From assembly GCA_013398615.1 (NCBI GenBank), contig VZSR01000598.1, positions 1,302,960 through 1,366,959 on the forward strand: 64,000 nt of DNA. Direction: 5' to 3'. This stretch comes from Brachypodius melanocephalos. Lineage: Eukaryota; Chordata; Aves; Passeriformes; Pycnonotidae. The translations under genes and the position numbers were made by a program. How positions within the stretch are numbered: the stretch's first letter is position 1; each line of letters opens with the position of its first letter. The notes below the pieces were generated by a model. It was given only the letters and a program-made list of their open reading frames with translations. It did not search any database and was not told the origin of the DNA. Positions 35,190 through 46,800 of the stretch are shown piece by piece.

Positions 35190-37676
35190 GTAAATTTCTT
35201 TCGAAGGACATTCTAATTATTTACAAATTATAAAATTTACAATTAAAAAAGAAATCAGGATCATGATAATTAACTACAGCAAGTCCAGTTTTGTGAAAAA
35301 ATATATTCAAAAATTAAATATCAAAGTTAAGTTCATTATTGAAAAAAAAAAAAAAACAAACACCTTCCATAAATTATTTTGCAGAAATGCTCAAGACACT
35401 GACAAGAGTATTCTAACACCTTAGCTAATACTGGCTTTGGGTGCTTGGAATGCAGCCCTGAGGAGCTGCTGCTGGGGCACGGCCGGACCTGCCGGGGGCT
35501 CCAGGGATTTGTACCTTCCAGGGAATTGGGGCTGCACGGATTTGTACCTTCCAGGGAATTGGGGCTGCGGAGATTTTTGCCTTCCAGAGAATTGCAGGAG
35601 CTCAGGGAGCTCTGGGAACATAGCCTGGTATGCAGCACCCCATGGGCTGGAGGAACAGGGGCTCTTCTAGATGGTGCTGCCACCTTATTTCTGTGCAGTG
35701 TGAACACCAAATGCGAAGTGAAAAAGCAGCAGCACCTGCCTTGGGGTGGAGGTGGCAGAGACCCCTGAGCCCCCAGGAGGCGCTTGCACCCCCCGGGCTG
35801 CAGGAAACCACAGCGGCTTTGCCTGGCAGCACAGGGCCCCCAGGGCTCCTGCCAGGAGCCCCCATTGCCCTTCCCTCAGGCCAGGAGGAATTTCTGTCTG
35901 TGCCCAGCAGCCCCAGCCTGGTGCAGGCCCTCAGCCCCACTGTCCTGGTGCAGCTGTGCTGCCCTGGAGCCTCCTGTGCACAAAGCCACAGGAAAAGCTC
36001 CCCAGGCCCCACTGCCACAAGGGGACCGGGCAGTGCCACTGGCTCTGTTCCCAGAGCGTGCTGGGCCTCCCCAAAGAGCAGCTGCAAAATGCCAAAGCAA
36101 ACCAGTGCAGGAACAGTGGCAGCAGTCACTGCTGATAACCAGAGGAAAGCAGCCACAGGCTCCCACCTGCAGCCAGGGCATCTCTGGCACTGCCAGCTCC
36201 AGCTGCCTCCCAGACACAGCCAGCTGCCATCACACCTTTCACTCTTCACTACTTGAGGGAAAGTGATCTTACAGACAAAATATTGTCTCCCACTCCTTTG
36301 TTTTTTTCTATTTTCTAAAATTTTCATTCTTTTGTCAGCAGCTGCCTGTCACAGAGACCTGTTCTTACACAGACACACGTGTTCTTAAATGGAAACATGA
36401 GCAGTAGTTCTGTGTCCCCCTTTGCTTAGAATTACAGAAACATTTACAGCTATGGTAGAAAAAAAATTCAAAAAGTGGACCAGAATAGACAGCATTTTGT
36501 TGTGGCAATGAGCTACAGTGGCAGGTTCCCACCCTGATTTTTAATAGTATTTTTGAGATTAAAAAGCAGACACTGTTCTAAAATATTCCTCATTGATAGT
36601 TGTGGTGATTATCCTGAAACACTAATGACTTCAGAAGTTACCTGGCCTGCTGTGCTGCATTTCCTTCCACAGCCTCTGCCACATTATGCTAAAGAAGAAA
36701 CAGTACATTCAACACCAAAACAGTAACACAGGAGAAGTGAAGCCACAAAATCAAACCCCTTTTTAGTGCAGTGGAAAGCAGATGCTGTGTCACTTACACC
36801 AACCCTGGTTTGGGTTAAAGGATGGGTTAACTAAATTCCACTCTTCTGTACCAACAAGCCCAAACCTGTCAGTCCAGAGAGGTCATTTCTAGAGCTCTTT
36901 CTTTCTCCCCTCCTCACCTCACAAGTCCCACCTGATGCTCAGCCCCTGGCTCTCACAAGGGTCAGTTCCATGGTCAGCCCCAAGCCCCTGCTCAGGGAGT
37001 GGCAGAGTGGGATCAAACAGCTTGGGAATGTCCTCCTTTCACAAAGGTTAAACTGTAACTGGCACCTCAGGAGCAGAAAGGCACTTCAGCTATTCCTGTG
37101 GTTTGGGCTGGTCTCAGGGAAAGCTCCACCAGCCACGTCCAGCACAGCCCAGTGGCACATGCCAGCTCTGGCCTAGCTGGAAGGGCAGCAGCAGCTCGAG
37201 GGAGGATTTCCCACCACTCACTCACCTGCCTTAGCCTTGCAGAGGAGCCACAGGCACGTGTCTTCTTGAAAAACCTTATTTTTCACATTATTTCTGAATA
37301 CAGTGATTTAATTCCCATTCACTAGACCTGCCTCAGGCTGGTTTTTCTGTCACCTGCAGGAGCAGGGTGCAGCCGGCTCTGGCTGTGACACAGCCCCATC
37401 TTCTGTGTCCCCCCTGTGCCACAGGCACTGCTCCCTCCCCTCCTCCCCTGGCTCTCAGCAGTGCGGTTTTCCCTCCCCAGCGCCGCCAGAGCAGTTTGAA
37501 TTCAGGAATATTGGTGGGTTGAGCTGCAGTGAGCACCTGCTGGAGCATGGCAGCGGGCGGTGGCAGCGGGCAGTGCCTCAGGCCAGGCACCAGCTCCGGC
37601 CGAGCCGTGCAGAGCCGTCCCGCCCAGCCCACGGCCCCTGGGCAGCACCTGCGGCAGCTCTGGGGGTCACCCGGGC
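35190..37676 (-). other. CRB2: Probable CRB2 3' UTR downstream of the distal tail exon
   Basis: This is noncoding sequence between the distal stop codon and the AATAAA at 35,184. It contains a 33-bp tandem repeat at 35,505-35,603. A 241-codon minus-strand frame (35,602-36,327) has no recognisable domain and is treated as accidental. Confidence 0.5.
35505..35603. repeat. 33-bp tandem repeat, two good copies and one diverged
   Basis: GGATTTGTACCTTCCAGGGA and 13 further bases occur at 35505-35537 and 35538-35570. A third, diverged copy follows to 35603. Confidence 0.9.
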
Positions 37677-37895
37677 TCAGATCAGCCGCTCCGTCGGAGG
37701 CATCTTGATCACGTTCCACATTTCCACTCGGGCCCCGTCCTTCTCCTGCCGGCTCGGGCTGTAGGTTCCCTGAGTCGCTCTCCTCCTCTTCATGGCAATG
37801 GCCGTGGCTACAACCACTGCGAGGAGCAGGGCAGCCCCCGCAGCCCCGACTGCTCCCACCACGGAGGAGTGGCTGAGGTGCGCCCACACTCGCTG
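37677..37895 (-). CDS. CRB2: Second CRB2 terminal exon, distal (CRB1-like tail)
   Basis: This 219-nt terminal exon starts after ctgttctaccacag in phase 0 and encodes 72 residues and TGA at 37679-37677. QRVWAHLSHSS precedes a transmembrane helix (VVGAVGAAGAALLLAVVVAT) and the tail MKRRRATQGTYSPSRQ, EKDGARVEMWNVIKMPP, TERLI. Over the last 30 residues 21 are identical to the proximal tail. RATQGTYSPSRQEK and RVEMWN match CRB1 better than CRB2. All functional motifs are intact, so it does not look like a decayed copy. An alternative acceptor three bases further in (37892) would drop the first glutamine. Use of this exon is inferred. Confidence 0.75.
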   Translation of the reverse strand, partial: QRVWAHLSHSSVVGAVGAAGAALLLAVVVATAIAMKRRRATQGTYSPSRQEKDGARVEMWNVIKMPPTERLI

Positions 37896-40800
37896 CTGTG
37901 GTAGAACAGGGAGTTACTCAGAGCTTCCAGCGGGGCCCGGCTGCATTTCACACCCTGCGCCCCCAGAGCCTCCCGCAGCTGCGCTGTGCTGACAGCGGGG
38001 CAGGGCAGGAGCTCCCGCTTCTCCCGTCCCACAGAGCCCAGGGAATGCACAGGAGGCTGGTGACCCTCTTCCTGCTCCCTTCTCCTCTCCATGCACACCC
38101 AAAGTCCAGCATTTGGCAGCTCCCGCACTGGCCCAAACCTGCATGGTACCCATGGGAATGTCTAACAGCACCACGTCATCGACATGATTTATACAAGGAC
38201 TTTGATCATTCCTGACAATTCCCTGGAACACAAGGCTGTCACAGGGAGGTCACAGCTGCTGTTGCTGTTGAAGACTCTGAAAATCTCACACACCTGAGCT
38301 GAGAGGGTTTGAATGTTTTTCAGCTGTTGACAAAACCAAAGCAGAATATACAAACCAGCCATGACCTTCCCCAGCTCCTGAGTGGGACTCAGGGAGCTGA
38401 AGCTGCACAGGTGCCTGGGGTCACCCTGCCTTGGAAAGCAGATTGAATGTGCCTCTCCTGCCTGGGAGGGGCCTGGAGCCAGAGCTCCTTCAGCTGCTGC
38501 TGAGATGAGTCCCGCGCAGGGCAGGAGCTCGGGCAGAGGCTCCCTTGGAGCCCCTGGTGCTCTTGGCACCGCTGCCCCAGGTGTGACGTCCTTGTCTCCG
38601 TGAGCAGCCTGGGGGACTGGGCTGGGCTGGAGCTGCTGCTGCCACTGCTGGAGGAGCTGCAGGTGCTGGCCATGGTGGGGCCTAGATCAGGCGCTCTTCG
38701 GGCGGCACCTTTAGCACACTGTCCATCTCCAGCCGAGCTCCTGCCACCTCCTGCTGGCTCGGGCTGTAGGTCCCCTCCGACTGGCGCCTCTTCCTTGCCG
38801 TGAGAACCATGAATATGAGACCAATACTGAGGAGCAGCACAGAGCCACAGGCTACAGGGACAGCTACTTCAATTAGTGGGGAGGGGAAGAGAGCACCTGG
38901 AGTCCCTTTCTGTAAAAGAAATTAATGGAGAAACAATGAAACTCCAGTGGTTACAGTAACTGCAATAATTGACCAAAGTGGTCAGATTAGAGGGGAAAAA
39001 GGTTTTTAGAAAGGCAAAAAAAAGCACTTTTTCACTGCAAGACAATCCCTTAAGATGTAAATGCCAGTTTACTTAGCATCTACAGTGGGAGTCTTTAAAG
39101 GTGCCTTCTTATCAATATCAGACTAAAATTACACAGGTGGCACTGGCAAAGTTGTGACCAATGTTGCAAAAAATAAAAACAAAAAAGCCCCTTTAAAGTT
39201 AATGTAGAGTAATGTGAATTTTCAGTAACTCGAAAAAATTTCTCCAAGCAGGGGAATGATACTAAAAAAAAAAAGTTCAATGATGCCTGTAATGGCAAAG
39301 AGAGAATTGATTAAGCTGTTAAACTGTGAAAAAGAATTGCAGAACTTGCAGCAGGAAGGGGAAGATGTTGAAGAGGTCAGGACATGGATGGCAGATGGAG
39401 ACGATAAAAAGCCCAAGTACTGAGGAGAGAAATGACAATTCCCTAGATTCTGGTGGAATCAAGGATGGCATGGAAGACAGCAACATAACTAAAACAACTG
39501 TGGATTTTTTTGTCATGGAACAAAGCTTTAAAATTACAATAAGCTTAAAAATATTTCTTATTGCTAACAATGGTATTGGCCACCTTACAGCTAAAACGAA
39601 AATAACTCAAGCCGGATTATTTACAGCTTCTGGATGCCATTCAGTGTGTGCGCATGTCACAGAGCAAAGAAGGAACAGTCCCAGGGGATCTGGAGCCCTT
39701 CTGCCCTTTGCAAATGCCCAAAGTCCAGGTGGATTCCCTGAGCGCCGTGCGGGGTTAGTTCTGGACCATGCGGGTTAGTCCAGCACCAGCAGGGCAGACC
39801 CTGGAGCTGATGCTGTGGGAAGAGAGAGCAAAGAGAGCTCAGCTGAGCTCTGAGCACTATCCCCAGCCCCTCTCTGCCCAGCCAGGGGCCTGGCTGCACA
39901 ACAGGGCAAGGAAAGAGTGAAGAAAAGCACAGGGAGGGTGATGAAAATGAATGCAAGGAATCCACAAGAAGTGTCCTGGGACAGAGGAGATAGAGATGCC
40001 TGAAGGAGTCTGTGCATGCAAACTGGAAATGTCAGGGTGACCTTGGCACGTGCATTAGAGCCCTGTGTAACAGCAACAGCAGCAAACCCCGCCTGGCACA
40101 CAGCCCTTTCCATGCAGGATGGGTTAGTACATTCCCAGGTTACCCGACGAGCTGCCTGGCCATGCAACAGCTTCCCAGCGAAAGCAGGGGTGTGGATCCC
40201 ATCCCCCAGGAAGGGTCCCAGCCCCACCCTCAACACCTGGATCATGCACACAGTGACAGCTCAGCTGGCCTGGGGCAGCAGCAGCTCAGGGACAGGCCTC
40301 AGCTGTTTCACACACACCTGAACCACTCTTGGCCTCAGTTTATCCAACTGCCCTTCTCCAAACATCCATTTGTACTCAGATGATCTTTGGAAAGGGAAGG
40401 TGTAGGAACCTGGGTCAACTGCAGGAGTGGGATTACTGTCTAAAGAGTTTGAAACCTATGGAAAGGTGCAGAGACAGCCCCAAAAGCCATATGGCAGCAC
40501 ATGCAGATACTGAGGAGCATTTACTGCAGTTGTTTATATGCTGGAGACCAGTAAGCAGCAGCACTGCAGAGAAAAAAACCCATTGAGGATTGCCCAGCTG
40601 TGTTTTAGGCAGCACAGGAGCAGGAGGAGCCCCAGCAGGGCCGGGCAGAGCTTACGTTGATGTCGCAGCGCTCGCCGGTGAAGCTGGCGCTGCACACGCA
40701 CTCGTATCTGTTCTCTGAGTCCTGGCACGTGCCCCCGTTCTGGCACGGGTTCGGCTCACACTCGTTGATGTTGATTTGACAGCTGGAAAGGAACAGGGGA

Positions 40801-43800
40801 TTAGAATTGTCATATATATTCTTGTGCCGTAGAACACAAGATCATCCAGTCTAAAAAAGCCTCTTTTGTTTGGAAAGCACTCATTGGCAGCTCCTCCAGG
40901 TGCTTTCTCTGGAGTCAAACAACTTGAAATTCTGCCCTGTTCACACCAACCCTCCTGTTGGGGTTTCTATGGGACTGAGGCCAGCACAGGTCTCCAGCAC
41001 AGGTAGTGTGCTTGAAAAGACTTGGAAGCAGTTCTCGCTGCAAAAACTGGTGTTGGCAGCTCGATGATCTGAAGCCTCCCTCTGCTCCAAGCAACAGCTC
41101 GTGTTGCCATCAGGAGCAGCTGTGTGACTGGCACGAGGACACAAGAGGAGGGTGCAGCAGTGGCTCTGCTCTCCCACCCACTGAGATCAGCCCTAGATCC
41201 CAAAGCAGCACTTACTTCCTTCCAGTGAAGCCAGGCCTGCAGGAGCAGTTGGCTCCCCAGCTCTCGGTGATGCACCTGCCACCGTTCAGGCAGGTGAAGT
41301 TCTTGCCACACTGCTGAGGGGGGAACGGCCACCTGGGGAGAGACAGGGACAGCCTTTAGAGCACTCAAGTTTTGGGGAAGGGCAGAGTGTTCTGGGGCTC
41401 AAGGAACATGGGGCTGGTAAGGGTCATACAGTGATTAGTATTTCTAGAAAGAAATTTGACACAAGTGAAAAAGGGAATAGTCTCAGAAATCATCCATAAC
41501 ATCAGAATATTCCTTGGATCATGCCTGGGGAACAGACAGGAGCTCTATCAGTACTCAGACCTCTCTCAGACAGGCCTGTTCTTGCAATGAAAATATAGGC
41601 AGGGACAGGACAGTGCTGAAACAGTACAGCCAGGCCCCAGGAAGGATAATGCCAGTACCAGGTAACTGTCTGAACTAGAATGCAGCAAGAACAGCAGGAA
41701 AATCATCCTGGATACATAACTGAAACACAGCCATGTCAATATTTAACTCCATTTGAGGAGTCAAATGTTCCATTTGAACTGGCACAAGATGTTTTGTTTT
41801 AAATCAGCATAGGAATATGGCAGAGGGGAATCAAGTCACAGAGAAGATGGACTTCTTGGGCAGTGCTAGAGGGAAATGACAACAGGCCAGAGAATGTGCC
41901 CTTCAAACAGCTCTTAAATGTAGCATGGGGATAACCCACATCCAAAGAAAGGATCCTTATCCTGTACAAGGCTGAGCCCGTCAGTGAGGGTTGGGACCGG
42001 GACAGCACCTTACAAGTCACAGCAGGATTTAAGTTCTTTACCTACGAGATGCTTGCAATGAAAAATGTTCCCCAAGAGTCCCAAAGTAAAAGTCCAGTTT
42101 ATCTGGAGGCTGCTGTGCCCCGGCACTTACTCGCAGCGAGGTCCAGAGTACTGAGAGGGGCACTTGCAGGAGTACCCGTAAACGCCATCGACGCAGGTGG
42201 CTCCGTTCAGGCACTGGTGCCGCACGCAGTCGTCCACGTTGATGTCGCACCTCTTGCCGATGAAGCCGCGGAAGCACTCGCACTGGAAATCTGCCACGGC
42301 ATCCACGCAGTCCCCGTGGACGCAGGGGCTGGGCTGGCAGTCGTCAACGTTGTCCTCGCAGCGCTGCCCGGCCCAGCCCGCGCTGCAGGCGCAGCGGAAG
42401 GAGTTGAACAGGTCCTGGCAGGTGCCGGCGTTGAGGCAGGGGCTGGAGGCGCACACGTCGGCCCCGGAGCAGCCCAGCTGGACGCTGCCCGGGCCGGCCC
42501 GCTGGAACTGCTCGGGCTGTGGGTATGGCCGGTGGGCTGGGAAGGGCAGGAAGATGCCCCCGATCTGCACCTGGCCCAGGCAGCCGGTGAAGTTCTCGGC
42601 CAGAACGACCAAGGCGTTGTTCTTGAGGAAGTCCAGGCTGCCGGCGCTGCCCTGCAGGGTCACGTTCACTGAGCCATCCAGGCGGAGCAGCCACCGGGAG
42701 GAGAGCGCGGCCGGCTCCTCCATGGACACCGAGACGCTGTGCCAGGCCCCGTCCGTCACGGGCTGCGGGCTCAGGAAGCTGACACCCTTGATGCTGTTCC
42801 CAGTCCTGATGTCAATGAGCAGGGAGGAGTTCTTAATGGCTACCTGCACAGAATCCACCTCTTCCACAGCCCGAAGCAAAACAGCATCTTCATCTCTGGT
42901 TCTAAAGTCCACGTGGAGGCTGCTCAGAGTTCTGGTCACTGATGTGTTGGTGGTAAATTCTATGGCAGTGTAACTATTAAATGTTGCATTAGCCAGACCT
43001 ATAAATGAAGGGGGAGAGCACGAGGGATTTCAGAGACAGTTGGTGTCCTGTTTAAGCCAGACCAATGGCACACCCCTGGCAGGTTCTCTCCCTAAGAACC
43101 CCTAAGCTTAGTGTGAGCAGGATTACAGGCGAGCTGCTGGCAGCCTTAAAGCTCTTCCTGTTTACAACTGCACTTCCTGTAATAATATCCAGCTCTTAGG
43201 CAGCAATTTTTACTCCTCAGCTGTGCTCTCTCACACCCAGGGCAAGCCCAGGGAGCCCGTGCTGCCAGCAGCTGTGTGTACCTGGGCACCACTGCGTGTC
43301 CTTCTTGCAGCATGTGTTTGTATTGTTTCAACAGCACAAACTGGGAATACTGATTATAGACAGGGAATGGGGGGATTTTACCAACACACAAGCAGAAGAA
43401 CAGAACTTACACACATATCCTGCCACAACGTCTATGCAGATGGTGGCTTCAGGACATGGGTCACTTTCACACCAGACTTTCTCTTCACAAAATTGCCCAG
43501 TGAAATTTGCTGGACAGCTGCAATGGAAATCATTCCAAGTGACAATGCATCTGCCACCATTCTGACATGGCTCAGACTGAAAAACAAAACAGGGGAATTT
43601 AGGGGCAGAGTAATTAATCTTGAGGTCTAAGAGAGTTTGGTAGAGTTGTGATGATGAACGTGAGTACTAGCAGCATTTGAATCAAGAGAGGAGGGAAATG
43701 GAACAGTGACTCAAGAGCAGTGAGGGAAGCACAAGGGTCTCTGTACAAGAAAGCCCCTGCTCCCCCCTGTGCACAGCACTGACCAACAGGAACTCCAGCA

Positions 43801-46800
43801 ATTTGGCAAAGAACAAGGCACAAAAGCACAGGTGAGGAACAGATGAAACAAACTGTGATGCTCTCAAGAAGCTCATGAAGTTCTGTCACCAGAAGGACAC
43901 CCCCAACACCACAGGTGTGACAATACTTCAGAGCACCATAAACAAGAAGGGCAAGATTAGGGGGGATGGCCTCCCCATCAGCATGTGTGGCACAGAGGAG
44001 AGCCAGGCTCTGACCCAAGGGCACATGGAGACAGCTCCTCTAGCTTGTGTTGTGACAAATTCCTGGGGGAAAGGTTGTTCTGCAATTGGAACAGGATGAA
44101 GGGAGGGGCTGGCAAGGTTACAGGTTAGGGAGGGGAGTCTGGAACCTATGTGGGCTAAGCAAAGTGGAGATGGGCGGCACAAAAGCCACTGGCCAAGTTC
44201 TAAAACCACAAAAACTACAGGGGAACTGGAGTGTTTAAATCATTTGTAGCATATTGAGTGAGGTGGGAGCAGAGAGAACCATTGCTCTTCAATACATCAA
44301 AAAAATTTCTCCTGTTTCTGGTATCAGCAACAGTCAGACTTTTGTGTAATAACAGAACTACAACAACCCCCTGCACACACAGACACAAACAAGACCCAGT
44401 ACATACCTTGCAGGTGTCATCAGAGATGCAGCCATTCACAAGATTTCCAGTTTGAGTCCTATTGAGTTCCTCTGGCAAACTGTTGTTCTCCACCTGGAAA
44501 AGCTGTATCTGGTGGCTGTTGAGCCAGATGTCCTGCAAACAGCCCTTGAAATGCCCCCCCCAGAGCTCAGCACGGTCGGGGTTCGGGTGTCCCCCAATAA
44601 ACACCTCAGAGCCAGCTCCCAGGGCTTGTACTGGCAGCTGCCCCAGCTCCACGAAGGTCTCTGACTGCAGAGCACTCACAGAGCCTCCATGGAAAGACAG
44701 GGCTACCAAATGTCTTCTCCCATCAACCAGATTGCCTGGCAAGGTCACAACGTCTGTAGGTGACATCTCTATGCTCAGCTGGCCAGCCCTCAGGTACAGG
44801 GTGAGGCAGGGGCCTGTCCCATTGCAGAGCTGCACTAACAAACCATCGGCCTTCCGGCTCCGCAGGAAAAATGAGAGGTTGAAATCTGCACCAAGGCTGT
44901 CAGAAAGGGTGAAAGAGGCAAAGCTGGTGGAATTCTCTAGGCCAAATGTTGCTGCTGGGTGCTCTGGAAGAGAAAAGAAACAGACTTCAGCTCAGAGATA
45001 AAGTGAATGCAGCTGGCACAGGGATGCAGCTCATTAGGAATGGGACAAATGTTTCTTCTCAGTGTTTTCCACGTGTGCCAGGGTAACAATGCTCCTCCCC
45101 ACAGGTCTGTGACACTAAGAAGCAGGTGAATGTGTCCTTGCTTCCTCTGGAAGGCACAAATTCAAGCATCCAAGTAGCCTGAGAGTGAAATACAGGTCTA
45201 GTAGAGCCCTTGCCAGTCCAGCAGATTTACTCAAGGACTTTAGAGGTAGAGTTGTTTCTAAAATTTGTAAATTTGGTAACAGCAGTACATGCCATATTTA
45301 GGGTTCAGAAGAGTTGAAAAAAACCCCCAATACTAATACAAGCCTTGCAGGAGTAAAAAATGCAAATAGATATAATTTTAACTCAAAATTGTCAAAGAAG
45401 TTCCTTTAACACTCTATAGTTTATCTATAAATTAATTTTCAACTCAGAGGCTCAAGATCAACTTTTCACAGTAAAAACAACTTCCCTGCTCCCCTGCATT
45501 CACACAGATTTGTTACAAAGGTGAAGTCAGAGCCTCTGGCTCTACCAGGAATAACCTCCACCACAAAACTGAGAGTCACTTCTGCAGGAGCAAACAACAG
45601 GAAAGGGATCAAAGAGGATTTTACCAACAGAAGCTTTTGCTTTTACNNNNNNNNNNNNNNNNNNNNNNNNNNNNNNNNNNNNNNNNNNNNNNNNNNNNNN
45701 NNNNNNNNNNNNNNNNNNNNNNNNNNNNNNNNNNNNNNNNNNNNNNTCTAGAGCTAACATCCAAGCTTCTGCAGTGCCTGTGGAGCTGGCAATCCCATGG
45801 CACTTACCATAGGAGCAAGCTGGGCCTCCATAGGGCCTGGCACAGTCACACCTGAAGGTGGCCCAAAGGTCCACGCAGAGCCCTCCGTGGAGGCAGGGCT
45901 GGGAGAGGCACCACTCGGTGCGGTCACAGCCTGGCCTCAGCAGGGACGACTCCCCCAGCGCCAAATCCGCCGGCAGCACGGCCTCAGCATCCACCTGCAA
46001 GTCCTGCAGGCAGCCCAAAAAGCCTTGCCGGCTCTGTGTATTGTTGGCCATTGGATCCTCAGCACCTCCAATATACAGACTGTCAAAGGCTGGTGGGATC
46101 AAAGCAGTGCCTGGTGGGACAGGAGAGCTCTGCAGGCAGACCCCGGCCTCACAAGAGCCGTGCCAGAGCTTCAGCTGCACCGTGCTGTGCACAACAACTT
46201 CCACTTTATGCCACTGGCCATCATCCACTCTGAGCCCCTTTAGGAGCAGCAGGTACCCAGCACCCGCCCTCCTCAGCTCTGTGTGCAGGATGCCATCCAG
46301 GAGCTCCAGGAACAAGTACTCGGTTTCATGGCCTCGGTAGAAAAGGACAGCGCTGGGCAGAGTGGTTCGGAAGCGGAGGGACACGCTGGCTCCTCCTGCG
46401 CCCCTCCCACCCTCACTGTTCTCAAGCAGCTCCATGAGGAGATGCCCTCTGGAAACAAAGGAAAACGTTGTTGGTGTCGAGCAGGTGGCATCATAGAAAC
46501 CAGGCTGGCACTGGCACAGGTGGCCATGGCTCTCAGCTTGGTAGGTTGGGATGCACAAGGCCTCGTTTTGGCAGTCGTGAGTCTGGCACCCAGTGAGCTG
46601 GACAGAGCAGTTCTTTCCTCCCCAGGTGGTGCCATCCTGGCCAGGGACACAGTGGCAGGAATAGTCAGCAATGCCATCCTCACAGACAGCTCCGTTCTTG
46701 CAGGGACCCTCCTCACACTCATTGATGTTAACAGCACATTCCACACCTGCAAAAGAGATTTAGAGATGGGATCTCACCGTGGGACTGGGACTCCCTCCCA

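Larger units (their letters stand above)
38910..42130 (-). other. CRB2: CRB2 introns near the 3' end
   Basis: Introns 38910-40655, 40783-41215 and 41333-42130 show no additional exon with proper phase. Plus-strand frames over 42,049-42,973 are shadows of the LamG3 exon. Confidence 0.8.
42999..45807 (-). other. CRB2: CRB2 introns around LamG2, with gap
   Basis: Introns 42999-43410, 43577-44406 and 44964-45807. The last includes the 100-N assembly gap. No further feature is supported. Confidence 0.8.

Noticed and set aside
35602..36327. 241-codon minus-strand frame in the CRB2 3' region, with overlapping plus-strand frames of 129-208 codons
   Set aside because: Several frames are open at once in GC-rich sequence and none has a recognisable domain.
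42049..42973. Plus-strand frames of 207 and 258 codons opposite the LamG3 exon
   Set aside because: They are shadows of the CRB2 coding exon on the opposite strand.
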